Shown here in pieces: positions 11,701 to 26,700 of a DNA stretch of 64,000 nt; positions within the stretch are counted from its first letter, which is position 1, and the number at the start of each line of letters is the position of its first letter. A model generated the notes under the pieces. It did no database searches and was not told the origin of the DNA. It saw only the letters and a program-made list of their open reading frames with translations. A program made the translations under genes and the position numbers. The DNA is from Ryuthela nishihirai (Eukaryota > Arthropoda > Arachnida > Araneae > Heptathelidae). Location of the stretch: positions 62,817,817 through 62,881,816 of the forward strand of contig JAWZYU010000030.1 in assembly GCA_038380435.1 (NCBI GenBank), written 5' to 3'.

Positions 11701-14700
11701 CATGATGGACGAATCTGTATCTGGCAGTACCACAGTGACAGGCTCAGTGAGACATGCATGATGCAACATCATCAGCCCCTGCTGTTATGGTATGGGGTGC
11801 CATTGGACTTCACTCAAGCATGCATCTTGTATGCATTACTGGTACTTTGAACAGCCAGTGTTACATCACTGAGGTGTTGGAGCCTGTGGTCGTACCTTAT
11901 CTTCAGGGGCTCTATGGTGCCATTTACCAACAGGACAATGCCCGACCAAATGTGGCATGTATCGTCCAACAATTCCTGGATAGCCATCATGTGACAACTT
12001 CTGCCTTGACCACCCCCGCCCCCACAAACACAACCCGCCCCACAATATCCATATCTGTCCCCAATTGAACATGTCTGGTCCATGATCTCATGATGACTAG
12101 CACATCAGACACCAGCAGCTGCTACAACAAATGAACTTTGGCTACGTATTGAAACTGCATGGACTGGCATTCCTCAAACACCCATCCAACGTCTCATCCT
12201 CTCAATGCCGGACCACGTAGCAGCGGTTATTGCCACTCATGGTGGCTACACAAGATACTGATTTCTTTGTATTCCACAAGGCTAACCGAATTGTATTTGT
12301 AATCATTTGATCCTTGTAACATAAACTATGCATTCACTAAATATGGTTTTGATATCTTTTGTCTTTCCTGGTTTTGCACTTTTAATGACCAGCAGTGTAA
12401 ATACATTGTTCATGATTTTTGTTTCCTTAAAAAATTAGGAAATTCTCAGGGGGGTTTTCTAATGCAGATTCCAAACCTGTCATTGGATTTTTTTTTTTTG
12501 TATCACATCGTGTTCTTGAGAAAAATCACAAAAGCTGAAAATTATAAAGGAGTGGTGGAATCAATGCTATAGGCATATGAGGATTTGATATACAACTATT
12601 ACTATATATACTGTTTGAGCTTCAATGTAGTTTATGTTTTCATCAAACCTTGGCCAGGTGAGTGATTAACATGGCAAAAGGATTTATTATTTATTAGAAT
12701 ATATAAAAAAGTAGAGGTATTAAAAGGGAAATGGAGTCAAGCCATGTTTGTTGATTGCTCATATGGGAAGCTCCAGAATCTGCCTGCATAAACATTAACA
12801 AAAAAACAAAAATTGCAAATATGCCTAAAAATTCATTATATCACAATTTAAAATATGCAATTTTGGTTATTGTTCTAAACTATCATACTATCATAAAAAA
12901 TATTCAGAATCAGTGCCCAAAAATTTATGAGATACACCTAGTTTAAGAGAGAAAACAGAAAAAAAAAAGATTAATTTGATTAGCATTATCAGCAAACACA
13001 AAGCTACAAATCTAATTTTTTTAGCTTCATTTTAGTGTGCCACCATGTTTATATCACATTGTACATTGCAATACCAGTTGGACAAACATTTCATCACAGC
13101 AGATTCACATACTAGTAAAACATTACTTCCCATTGCCTAGTTTGATGGGAAAACTTGAGAAGTCAATAAAATACCTCTTTGCAGTTCCTTCAAAATTTAT
13201 TAAATACTTACTTCTTCCATATCCATTTTCACTCTAGACATTTCACTTTCAAGATATTCTAAATCTTTCTCTATATCATCAACCTGAGAGAGAAAAAAAA
13301 TCAATAGGTTAATACTGAAGAAGCCTTAATTATGAGATATATAGTAGTAGAGTCTTATAAGCCAAGAGTGTAAAAATTGCTATATTATTTTTAAAAACTG
13401 AGAAAATATAAAAAAACTCAATATTAAAATAATTATAAAGTATTCTTAAGAAAAAGTACATAATATAGATGTGAAGCAGTACAACTCACATTTAGTTTAA
13501 CAATTAGGCAAGTGTAAAAAATTAATCTCTTCCTCATATTTGAACCCATGTTCTCATGGTTATGTACCAGCTGCTCCACCAGTTGAATTAAAGTGGTTAC
13601 AATTCATGCTTACTTGCATAAAGTTAGAGTGAAGGTAGTTTAAATTGTTCAGATGCATAATGCACTATAATGATAAATCAGCAATGGGATCCACATTAGT
13701 GAAGTCATAAGAGATATTTAGTTTGAACAATTAGGGAAGCTTGAAAAAAAACTACAATTGTATTATTCATTATAAGTCCAGTCAGTGTTAAATATTAGCT
13801 ATTATACTACATATAATGCAAATCCCATATAGTATATGTAATGCAATATCCCATGTGATAATCTACCTAAGATAAATAAGTGTATACATTGGATGATGCC
13901 ACGATGGAAGTAAAACTTATGTCTCGCCATAGCTGATGTGAACTGGCAAAATATCTTCACATCAGCTATTGCAATACTTAACCACCTTCAAATACTGTTC
14001 ATTGAATGAGATATACTACATTGCAGTGCTACCAAGCATAGCAGATATTTATCACTGACTGGACTTTGAATGAATAGTACTATCTGCTAATAAAATTTTC
14101 AGCAGCACATATTGTAAAAACATGAATAGCTGCAACACAAACAATATTTTCTTTATATCAAAGGTGTTCCTTTTTTATTTGACAGTGCTAATGTTGATAA
14201 TTTTAATTTGATCTGTTGCACTGTACATTCTTAGCTATTTCTTGTTAAGAGTTGTTAACCCTTCCAGTTCCAGCCGGAAAAACTGGTTTCCATCCAGAGG
14301 CCAAGCTACTTTCTCCCTGCTCAGCCCCCCAAAAAATTAACTTTAAAACATTTTTATCAAACAACTAATGAAAGGAATTACAGCATGTTATATGCCAAAT
14401 TAATCAGCATAATTCAGGATTTTCTAAAAATATAATATTTAACAAAAAACAAAGTTTTATTTTAATAGGACTTTTTTAGTAAAAAAAAGTAGTAAAAATG
14501 CATCTGGCAACACAAATAAAAATTTAAAAAAAAAGAACTAATAGACAGAAATGGTTATAATGCATATGAATAGAAAGGCTATTTATTTCTGAATAATGAA
14601 AAAATTATTTTTTTGGTTTCAAGTAAATATTTCTTTCATTTTGTAATTTTTTTTCTCAGTACCATACTTTGAGAAAATTCCAGGCTTTTTAGCCAATTTT

Positions 14701-17700
14701 GCTGAGTCGGATAAACAAGTCAACTTTAGAATTAAAAAAAAAAACAATCAATGGAAATAGGCCATATTATATACCAAATTAAACAATATTTAATTACAAT
14801 TTTATGAAAATTAATAAAAGAAACAAATTTACAAGCATACTGATTTTAATAAACCTTTTCAATGTGATATGTTGAAAAAAAAAATTGCATTATACAATTA
14901 AGGCTTCATTTTGGAAAATCTGATGAATAAAAATAGTTAAATTATATATTAATTGAAAGGAAATTTCCTCCAGAATAATATAATATTCACCCTGAAATAT
15001 GATTTTTATTTCTTTTAATGATTCTTTTCAGTATCATACATTTTAAACACAGGAAGCAGTTCAAGCAGGCATGATACAAGTCATGCCTGCAACAACAATG
15101 TTGCAAACAAATGCCTGTTGCAAACAAAAAAAGTGGAAGTCAGTAATAACTTTAGCAAGTTAAGCAAGTAAACTTGTCTTTAAAAAAAATTACATATTAT
15201 GAAGGAATATTGCTATAATAGTATATATAAAACTAATTGCTAATAAGCATTTCATTATTTATAAATTTAAAGAATGAAAAAGTGCTTAAAATTCAGCATA
15301 TCATAATTTAATTGAATTTTTATTAATTTTTTTTAGTTTGAATTTTTAGATGAACAATTATATTTTTAAGGATAAGATGCCTGAAATTATTTTGATAAAG
15401 GACAAAAAAAGCCACATTAATAAGCTGCAAAGGATTATCCATAAGTGTCATGCAAAAACATTCATATCTTATCCACAAAATTATAACTGAGAAAAAAAAA
15501 TAGAAGAAATTGTAAGAGTTTTATAAGTTATTTAAAGACAAATCTTCCACAAAAAATTCTAAATAATTTTTTCCACATAACTATTTATTTAATAAAACTC
15601 AGCTATGAAATGATCACATATATCAAGGATGCAATAAAGAAATTTTCTCATGATTAAATATGATAATAATTTGATGACAAAATTAAATCGATATTTCTTT
15701 TATCAATAAATGATGTATAATCATTTCCTTAAGAAATAAAAATATATTATTTGCATTCAATTCATTAAGAACTGTTAAAGAAACAAAAACAAAGTGTGAT
15801 GCTTTAATAGCAGGGATCTTAAATTTCTGGAAAAATTATTGAGCAATAATAAAATAGATGACTTATTGTTTTTAAAATGTTATATTTTCATCATCATCAC
15901 CACCCTCAAGCAGCCATGGGCTACGGAGGTCCAACCAGACAGCACAATTTAATTTTTCAAGCATATCTGTCCTGAGTTATATCTGCTGCATCTCACCACT
16001 GCACACCAATTCTAACAAGGTCCTGTTTAACATTGTCTGCCCATCTTAGGTCTTCATTGTCCATCCTAAATCTCCCCCTCTTTCTGAGGTCTTTAAGGCA
16101 CACTGTTCATAAACCTATTCGCTAATCTATAATTATCCATATGGGCAACATGGCCAAACCAACGGAGTCTCTCTCTGCACAATATGCTGCTTAAAGGAGG
16201 TTGCCGACTCCTTTACCTAACTTCATTATTTACAAAGTTGAACCACTTAATGCCAAAGATACTGCGTAAGCATCTAAAATCAATAGCATCTAGTTTTCTG
16301 TTATCTTGTTTACAAAGCGTCCTAGTTTCACTACCATAACTAACCCTAGAGAGAACCAAACTATTATAGTCTAATTTTAGTCTTTAGGTGTATATGCCTA
16401 TTTCTTCACACTCTCCATAGATTCCTAAAGTTCCGGCAGCAATCCCTATTCACATGTTAATCTCATGCCACACATCACCAGTATCTGTTATATAACTCCC
16501 AAGATAATTAAGCTGAGACACTTGCTCAAAAAGCACAACCATCAAATCTGCCTGACTAATTTTCATCACTTTAGTTTTATCTCTGCTTATCACCAAACCA
16601 ACTCTATTACCAGTCTCATCAACAGCCCTAATGAAAGAATTCATCTCATCATCATCATTAGACAACAAAACAAACCACCTGCATAATCTAAATCAGAAAT
16701 TTTTAAAACTCTAGATCATTTAAGGCCAAAATATTTCCCTTGCAGTGAATTTCACATAATATAATCAATAACTAAAGAGAAAAGGAGACAAAATGCATCC
16801 TTGTCGAACACCAGAAGCAATGCTAAACCAATTGCTACAAGCCTTATCAACTCTCGCACACAACTCAGTGTTATTATAGAGAGCTTTTATTATGTTAACT
16901 AACTTGTCTGGTATACCATATGATTTCACAATCATCCACAAATTATGATGATCACCAGAGTCAAAAGCCTTTTTGAAATCAACAAAGCTACCAATCAAAG
17001 GTTTCTGAAACTAAATATTTCTCAAGAATCTGCCTGAGTGGAAATATCTGATCTACACATTCCCTACCACTTTGGAATCCACATTGCTCATCACACAATT
17101 GACTGTCAACCAATTCTTAATTCTATTGAGCACAATCAAGCAAAGAACTTTACCTGGAACAGAAAGTAGGCTGATACCCTTACAGTTATCACAAGAACTG
17201 TGATCACCTTTTTTTAAAAATAGGGATAATAAAGCTCTAGTAAAATCCCTAGGAACCATGCCTTCATCACGCCTGGCAGATATTCAAAATTTCAGTCATC
17301 CATGTGATAACCGAAACATTCCCAGCTCTAAGCATTTCCGTAGTAATTTCATCTATTCCTGGGGATTTATGTAAAGTTTAAAAACAGCTAAAATAACTTC
17401 AGACTGTGTTATAAGGACAACATTAAAGCCAGTAATGCATCTATCATCATTACAATGGGAGTAGAACAAACCACATTGTTTAGAACATCACTGAAATGCT
17501 CAGCCCACCTAGACATAACAGAATCCTCACCTTGTTATCCTTCAATCCCTGCATACCTGTCCATTTTTTAACACACAAAACATTAACTATCTAGTACAGC
17601 TCTCTGCTGTCTAACTGCTTCCTCAGCTTTGTCAGCCAAAGATTCTTATCAGCAGACCCTTTACACTTTTATTCAGCTATTTTTAATTTATAATTTATTA

Positions 17701-20700
17701 AGCTATTTTTAATTTTTAATCTAAGATAAGTGTAACTGATCCTTTACACTTTTATCAAGCTCTCTGTAATGCTTTCTATTAGGACTAGTAGGGTATTGAT
17801 TAAGGACATTCCTGCAGTTCTTTCTTCTGAAATAAGCTCAAGTGCCTTATCACTCAAATAATTCTGCCTCCTCTGCTCCTTTTTTCTTAAAAGAGTACTG
17901 TTAGTTTCCAAAAAAGCCTGTTGAAAATGGTCCCATTCTTCCTCAACTTCAGTAGTAAGCAAACCGTGACTGTCACAATGATTAAGTAACCTATCATGGT
18001 AAGCTGTAGCTATAACTTTGTCTTTCAGAGCTTCAGTATTAAAGGTAAATTTTTTTAACCCTAGCACAACACTCTTTAAGTTTAAGTTGCAAGACACTTT
18101 TAACAAGGTAATGGTCAGATTCAATTTCAGCTCCCCTATATGACCTGGTATTCCTAACAGAACTAGCCCATTTGCTGTTAATTAATATATAATCAATCAT
18201 ATTCTTATGCAGCCCATCAGGTGAAACCCATGTGTACTTATGTATGTCATGGTGTTTGTAATAAGTGTTAGTTATTCTGAAACCATTGAGTTTACTTACC
18301 TGTAGGAGATGTTGGCCATTGCCATTGTAGTTACCAATGCCAAAAGGGCCTATCACCCTTCCCCAAAGGTCAGAGTCAGTACCAACTTTGGCATTGAAGT
18401 CACCTAGAACAAGGGTAATATCTCCTTTCTTGACAGAATTCAAAATATCCTGAAGTTGTCCGTAAAACCAATCCTTCTCATCCTCATCGGCATTCGCAGT
18501 GGGGGCATAACAGCAGATAACTTTCGAGTCTTTAATGCTTATCTGAAATTTTGCTGTAAGAAACCTTTCATTAATGCACTCATATCCTAAAGAGCATCAC
18601 TGGTGTATCTGCTGAGATGCAAACCTACACCTTGGAGATGCTTTCCATCCTCCCTGCATGAAAAGAGGAATTTAAAGTTATGTTTAAGGAATCTGACCTA
18701 TATCTGTCCATCTGGTCTCTTGCAAGCCGAGAATATCGAAATTATAACAGTGGAATTCTTGTGTGAGGACATCAAGAGAATAAGCTCTGTGCAGAGTCCT
18801 CACATTCCAACTACCTATGGAGAGGAAAATGGTTAGTGTGATGTTTAAAGAAACTATGTTTATTGAGAGAGGGAATGCCGACAACATCAAACAGCCCCCT
18901 AATCGCAGGCATGGGGCAAAGGCCCATTCCCCCACCACTGAAGGCTGAAGCCATCTATACTGGAAGACTTCCTCCAATGTAGAATTTATCGATGCCAGTA
19001 GAAGCAAAGAGTTCTCATGCTTACGATGACCTCTGCTCAGTATTATCCATCAGCTGATAAAACATCCTGTGAATCTATTCACTTGGAGCTGTCAACCCAC
19101 ATACAAACAGAAAATAAAGTGGAAGATTTTCCCTCCACAGAAGCTCACCAGTGCAGCAAATTCAGAACCCAAAATCAAGCTCAGAGCCTTAATCCAGTAA
19201 GTTTATATGATCAGCAACAGAACCCTGTGTGGTTGACCACTCTTCAGCAGGGTAGAAAAAAAAAGCAGCTGTAGTTATCCAGATCAGTAGGCCACCTGAA
19301 AAATTGGCAGCCCTCCCCTTCTGTTCACTTGCACAAGAAGGTGTCTCTTTTGAAAGGTACTAATGGCCTGCACCACAAGAAGGTGGAGTTGGACATTAGG
19401 TGATAGGCCTGGCTGGTTCTATACATCATCACAGGGGATTGGTGCATAGCTCTCCTTCTAGTGACTACCTAGCTACCATTTACAGACCTGAGATTTTCAC
19501 ATGCTAATTTTATTTTCTTTTATTTAATGAAATAAAACATTGGAAGAGTTATATTTATTATACTTTTGGCAAGAAACAGTATCATTAATTTAAAGTGTTT
19601 TTATTAATAAAAATCCAGCTTATTAATTTTCTGACAAATTTGAAAATACTCAACTGCCAGGGAGGGAAATGGAAATCCTAAACTGTATGCTCTACTAAGA
19701 CAAAAGTCACATTCTCTGACTCTTGCCTCACTTAAAGCTAACACAACACACAAGTTATGCAAATTGGAATAGTAGTTACTTCTCTAAGCACTATCTGAGT
19801 TAAGGCTAAAATATGAGAACAAAGTATTGTAAACAATCAAGTAATCCTATCTTATAAAAAACTGTGTTTATGGTTATCTTTGTCAAAATATTGTCTTTTA
19901 CAAAAATATTTACAAAGAAAGATGATTTCATTTAAAACTTAAATATGGACACAATGTTTTTTTTTTGGCTTCAGGACACTCTGACTACTTTGCAGCACAA
20001 AATTGTTCATCCTACCATGATTCAATTCACAAGTTCTTAACCTTTTCAGTGTCCAGCCTGAAAAACTGGTTTCCATCCAGAGGCCAAGTTATTTTCTCCC
20101 TATGAGCAGCAAAAAAACAACAACTCAATTTAGAACTTTTTTGCCAAATAACCAAATAAAGGAATTATGGCCTGTTATATACCAAATTAATCAGCATTTA
20201 ATTCTGGATTTTCTGAAAATAAAATATTTAACAAAAAAGATGATTAGTTTTATTTTAATATGACTTTTTTACAGTCATGTAGTAAAAAAATTCATCTGGC
20301 AATGCAAATAAAAATTTATTTAAAAAAAACTAACAGACAGAAGTGATTATAATGCACATGAATAAAAAAGCTATTTATTCTGATAACAAAAATACAAAAA
20401 AAAATTATTGTCTAAAGTACACATTTTTCTCATTTTGTAATTTTTTTCTCCATACCATACTTTGAGAAAAGTTTAGGCTTGTTGCAGAGGCAACAACAAA
20501 CAAGTCAACTTTAGAATATTTTTCAAAAAATAACTAATTAACAGGAATAGGTCGTGTTATATACCAAATTAAAAAGAATTTAATTCTGAATTTTATTAAA
20601 GTAAAAATTTTGAACATTGTAGAAACTATTTCATAATTACTTCAAAAATCTTCTATTTTTAAAAACTGCAGTTTTTTTTAATTATCAGGAGATTTTATAA

Positions 20701-23700
20701 ACTTCAGGGAAAAATTTGTTGATAATAGTTGAAATCAAACTTCTGAGCTTAAATTAGTGGATTGCTGCAGCATAGAGTAATATTAGCAAACCAATTGGCA
20801 ATGCCTTATATTGTTTTTAAGAAATGGCAATCAGATGGCTTTAACAAATTATTATCTCACAGTTTAATAAAATATACAAAAAAAAAATGAAAAGAGAAAA
20901 TATTATTTATCAAGCCTAAATTATATATTTTTATAAGATATGTATTAAAAAATTTTAAACAGTAATTTTTATTTTTAAAAAATTGATTTTTTTTTTGTTG
21001 TTGTTGTACTAACAGATATATATGTCCTTGGCCTATAATTTTGAATTCTGTGAACGTATAGACATCCTGGACACTGGATGGGTTAAAGATTTGAATGTGA
21101 TCTCCAATGTTCAATGTTAATGGCTCAATTTGCAATTCTAGCTCATTCCTGTCACAGAATATTACTGATGCCATTCTTCACAAAACATATATCCATTTTA
21201 TGCAGTTAAGAGATTAAAATCAGTGGGCTGAAATTTGAAACCTGTTTTTCCCAGTTAATTTGGTTAGAACACATTTAGTTTTAATGAAATAAGCAATCTA
21301 AGCTTTGTGAGAGTTCCTACTCCATTTTAAGGAAATTAATAATTCAAAAATTATATCACCTGTTTTCCTTTCATATCACTCAGCTCATTCTGAGCCTGAA
21401 CAAGGTTCTCAGTCAAGCGGGACTTTTCTTCTAAAATGCCAAAAGCCTGGAAAAATATTTTTTAAAAAATTAGAAACATTAAATTACATGCAATTAAGTC
21501 AAATAATTCAAGAGAACATTATTACTTAAAGCAATATTAGATAAGCCTTTTATAATTTTTTAACATTATATAGAAAATAACGGCTTTCAACTTAAAAATT
21601 GAAGAATGCAAAATAATTGCATCTTAAAAGTAATACTGCACATTACAAATTATACATGAGGAGTTTTAAGATTTAAAAAAATAATGCATAATAATCAGTC
21701 AAGCAGTATTCCACTACAGACTGCTTTCTAATAAGGCCCATGATAAGCACTAGAGAGAAAAAACTTTTCATTTTAGAGCTGTTGTGAGGTTTCCACTGAA
21801 TCCAGTTATTCTTACAAGGGACTTCTAAAATATGCTTCATGCTGCTGAAGTAAACCCTGGATATAAACATTAGTTTGTTCTGCAATCTCTTCAAATGTTC
21901 CACATCAGTTAAAAATATTTTAAAAAAATCTAAGGAGATTTTAGCTTCCCCAATGTTAGAACCAGTTTGGTTTTTCCAGTACATCATGAATTTACAGCCC
22001 AAACATTGTTCTTTAGAAAGCTTTTTCCAGCATCCTAATGGAGTAGGCTCTATATCATCTTCACTCCAATCTTCTGATCCTGAATCATCAGAAAAACAAA
22101 AAAAATTCATCCACAAGGGAATCTTGAAAAAAATTCTTCTCCATGATATTCTGATGAAGCTGAAGGTCCTATGTAAAATTCTGACCTAGAAGATAAAATT
22201 TCACCTTCTTTTGGTGAAAACTAAGAAATTCTTCATCATCAGAATCAATGAAATGTTTCTAAAAAAATCCTGATTTTCAGAATTAACTTGTGAGAGCAAT
22301 TGACTTTGGAAACACGATGGTAGATCCACTCTATATATAAATAACTACATACTTAGAAATACTTAATTTATTTATATATATTTGAAAAGCTAAGTAGCTA
22401 TATATTTAAAAGAAAAGATTTAATTTAAGAAAAAAAGACTTAGTTTTAAAAATACTTTCAAATATCCGAAGCATAGCATAATAATCTATGATAAAGTATC
22501 GACAATAAAGCATCATTTTGATTCCAGAACAAAAACTTTGCTTTCTGTGGTTTTTTCAGATGGTTACAATTTCTAAGCAACATTTCCATAAAGAATGTTA
22601 TATATCTAATGAAATACTAACAAAAGAAATCAATAAATAACAAGTTAATTCTAAATACAAAATAATTTAAAGCAAGTAAGCACATACATGTCTTCACAGT
22701 GACTTCGAATTAGAGTTTTAAATGAATGCAAATTTTCTGTTGAAATGAGTAAAGATTAATAAAATAAAAGATTAATTAAAGAGTAAGGATTAATATAATG
22801 AAAGATTTCGCAGCATGAAGCATATTTTGGAAGTCCTTGGCTCAGTTCCGATAACAACTCCCACATAAATTCTAATTTTAGAACGGCAGAATAAAGAAGT
22901 AAACAGCTGGGACGCTCAACATACTAAACAAGTGACTATAATGGTGCCTATTTAAAAAACATGCATGAACACAGGCATGAAGTTCAGATACACAGTGTGA
23001 TGGTAACAATCGTAATGAGTTATGGATATTTATTTAAGCATATCATCAATATTTTTCAAGCAGAATCAACAGGTAAAAAATTATATTCAAATTTTAAATA
23101 TATATTTGATGTTCCTACAAAAAAAATTCGAAAAAATTCCACTTTCTGTTAAAAAATAAAATTTATTTTCTTGCACTACAAAATAGTAGACCAAATGATG
23201 GCTCCAAGAATCGGACAAGTGAAAATGGTACACCCAGTTATGGCACGTTAATGGTTAAACCTCTGAGTTTCTAACAGTGAACTCTATCTGTTAGTTGAAT
23301 TATTTTCACGCATTTCCATCAGAAAAAGAAATAAATTTCTGAACATTACACTAATGTAACTAATAAACAGAATAATAATGTCATATACCAAGAGAGCATT
23401 TGCTTCCCAATCAAATGAAATATCCAACCAAAATAGTGTGTATATTAATAATCTTTTTTAAGAATGATGCAGTAAAAAAAGCTTTTGATTTAAATCTTAC
23501 TCTAAAATAACTAAAGAACAAAATGTTTTGATACATCTTAAATGAATGAATAATTAATTCTGAATACAAATGTTACAATGGATTTTACCAAATACAGAAC
23601 TGTCATGTTTCTACATAATTTTGATTAGTATGGTAGTCTTCTAAGCAAGGCAGGTGAATGGGCAAGATCAATCGACAATCTCTACATTCATAGGCACCTT

Positions 23701-26700
23701 TTTTTTGCAATATGCACATTTTCTGCTTGGCTATTGCAGTTGGGGATCTTCTTGTCCCCAAGTCAGTGAACTAAAGCTGAAAAAATTAATTTCTGCAAAG
23801 TGGCAAAGGCCAAAGCTTTCAGAGAAAGGAATGTGGTGGGGTAAATTTTTAAAATGATTTAACCCTTATATTACCAAAGGGATATATCCATAGAACATGT
23901 ATTTTTGAAAATTTAAGGAACTTAAAAATTTTAGTTTTTGTTTAAAACAGTGTCAGAAAACTCACATGTTGGTTTTCCACAAGAGGAAGAAAAGAATGCA
24001 TTAAATAAAAATCGTAATCTTTGCAGAGACAAACATGTGAACAACTCCTTGCAGTTTCTTTGAAAACTGCCATAGTTTGACATCAGGCTTGATTTGAAAT
24101 GTTTGTTGTTAATCTATTCTGATTACAGTCACTGCTACTGTACCCACAGCTCAATGGAGAAACACTGCTGGAAATCAAGGTATGAACTTGGCAGTAGAAA
24201 TCCAAACAGAGGCAAAGTCAACCTGTCAGCAGCACCTGCCAAATCATTGTTCCTACAGAGCAGTGGTGTACAATCTGTAGTTCACTGCTGCTTTCTGTGT
24301 GGCCTGCAACCACCTACATTTGTCAAATTTCTTAACAATATTTGACATTATTATTCTTATTGTCATCATTGTTGCAAATTTGTAAATATGGTGCTTATTT
24401 TTCTGAGTGAAGTATTGTGTTTATGTGTAAAGTTATGCCTTCTGTGTGCTCTACATGTTAAAACTTTTCTTATTGCAGCACACAGGTTCAGAAATTTTTT
24501 GTTTGGTCTACTGACAGGCAAAGGTTGTGCACCACTGCTATAGAGGCAAGTCTAGGCACTCAACAGAACAGGATGGTAGAGGTGGCTGCTACACAATGGA
24601 GCTATTAGCAGATTTTGGAAAGAACAGGATAAGGTAGAAGTCTCACTGATATCAAATCTTGTAGCACATTAGCCAAGTCTGTGCAAAGGGCACATTGATG
24701 ATGATGCTTGGCTACTCTGTGATTCTGAGAAAATAGCTTGCAACTCAGCAGTGGAAAGTATAAACTTAGGCGAGATCTAGTCTGCTATGGTAGTATCACA
24801 GCAGACCATGACTGATTTCACTGAGGTCCCAGACTTCAAGACATGCATGAACACAGGCATGAAGTTCAGATACAGTGTGTGATGGTAACAAACAGCTATT
24901 GGTATACAGTTGGTTGTAAAAACATCATTTAACTTATAAAGAGAGAAATCACAGGAAGGGGAAAAAGTGAGCCAAGGCAAAAGTAGATCAATTGTTGCTA
25001 CTTTTGCTATACTATAAAGCAATAACTATTAAGACATATGTTGATATCATGCAAGTAGTCTCTGTGGCAAGCAGCTGCTTGAGGGGGTATCAAACCAAGA
25101 GGATGAATGGCGGTTGGGCAATTAGAATACAGTATTTTCCACTTAACCCTTCCCAGGTCACCATCAAACCAACGTTGATAGTATCCGAAATGAAAGGTTG
25201 ACATCAATAGAAGTCTTGTACACCACATACAACTTTTATTTTTTAATTACCATTTTAAAATTTTCTTAGATATATCTTTTATGAATATGCAATTCAAGCT
25301 TGAAAAATAATATATATATATTTTTTTAATTTGATACATATTTTACTAAATTACAATATAAATAATTTGATAAAGCCATCTGATTGCCATTTCTTACAAG
25401 CTCTAAATGGTATTGCCGATTTGCTTGCTAATTTCTCTTTGCTGAAGCAACCTTCTGATTTAAGCTCACAAGTTTGATTTGAACTATTATCAACAAGTTT
25501 TTCCTTAAATTTTTGAAAATCTAAAAAATTAACAAAATTGCTATTTTTAAAAACAGCAGAGTTTGCAAGTAATTACAAAGTATGTACAGCTATATTTCCC
25601 CTGCTTTACACTCTCTTCTATCATAAACCTATTTAGTATTCACAGAATTATTTTCATCATTTTTCCCAGAATACTATGCATCTTTCCCACTCTTTAAAAT
25701 TGAAACTGAAAGTGAAAACATCCTTCTTAAGGCTCAAGACTGGGTACAGCTGCACTTAATTATGTTATAGCTCACTGCTCAGGGAGGCAGATGGCTCACA
25801 CATGCTATTCCATGTGTAACACAGGAAGTAGCTCCATAACGAATTGTTTAGTTTTGGTGCAGCATATTGGATACCCTTTGTAAAATTAGTATTGACTAAC
25901 CCAGGAAAGAGGGAGAGACCTAGGATGTGGTGGGCAGACAATGTCAAACAGGGCCTTGTTAGAATTGGTGTGCAGTGACCAGATGCAGCAGATATAGCTC
26001 AGGACAGAAGGACAGATATGCTTGGAGAACTAAATTGTGCAGTCTGGTTGGACCTCCATAGCCCATTGCTGCTTCAGGATGATGATGATAATGAGTTTTC
26101 ATTTCAGTAGATTTATTTCTGTATATTCCCCCCATCCTTATAAACTCATTATAAATATTTTATCCCCCCACTAGAAAAATTACATTTTTGAAAAAAAAAA
26201 ACATACTTGGGTTGTTCTACCTCTGAGCGGCACTTTTTTGCACACCATGAGCTAAATGGACAGGTCACATGGACCCCGAAGGCCCAGAGAAGGTTGGGGG
26301 AGGGGACTCACTGGAACAGGTGTTGGGAGACAGATGGTAGCCTCCCATCAAGGCCATCCAGCATGTTCTTTAACGTGCACAGGGTATGGCTCTCCCACAC
26401 ACGGGACCACGGCTTAACGTCCCATCCGACAGACGACGGCCTTTCCAAGCCCATCGGTGTCCCCTACTGACCGTGGGCAGGGCGGGGAGTTTTGCGGAGA
26501 TAAATCTCAACGCTGACCCAGCTGGGACTCGAACCTGGGAACTACAGATTACGAGCCTGGTGTGCTACCGACTGAGCCCCCCATCCCCCCCCCCCAAAAA
26601 AAACATACTAGTGTTTGTTTATACTGAATTATTTTAAAAGCAACACCACTACCCCTTCCCCCTCAGTATCTTGGCTGTGCACACAGACAATATAACAGTT

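Larger units (their letters stand above)
15888..19482 (-). mobile_element. RTE-type LINE, copy 2 (near full length incl. 5' UTR, inactive)
   Basis: Same family as copy 1, in LZTFL1 intron 6 and in the gene's own orientation. The 3' end lies at 15888 with the tail read on plus as CATCATCATCACC, the RT at about 15950-17660, the endonuclease at about 17700-18830 and a roughly 500-bp 5' UTR to about 19482. The 5' UTR matches copy 3 (46076 onward): TAGCTAGG, ACCAATCCC, AGAACCAGCCAG, GCAGGCCATTAGTACCTTTC all recur in order. ATTTTCA on both sides may be a short target duplication. Several frameshifts disable it. Confidence 0.9.
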
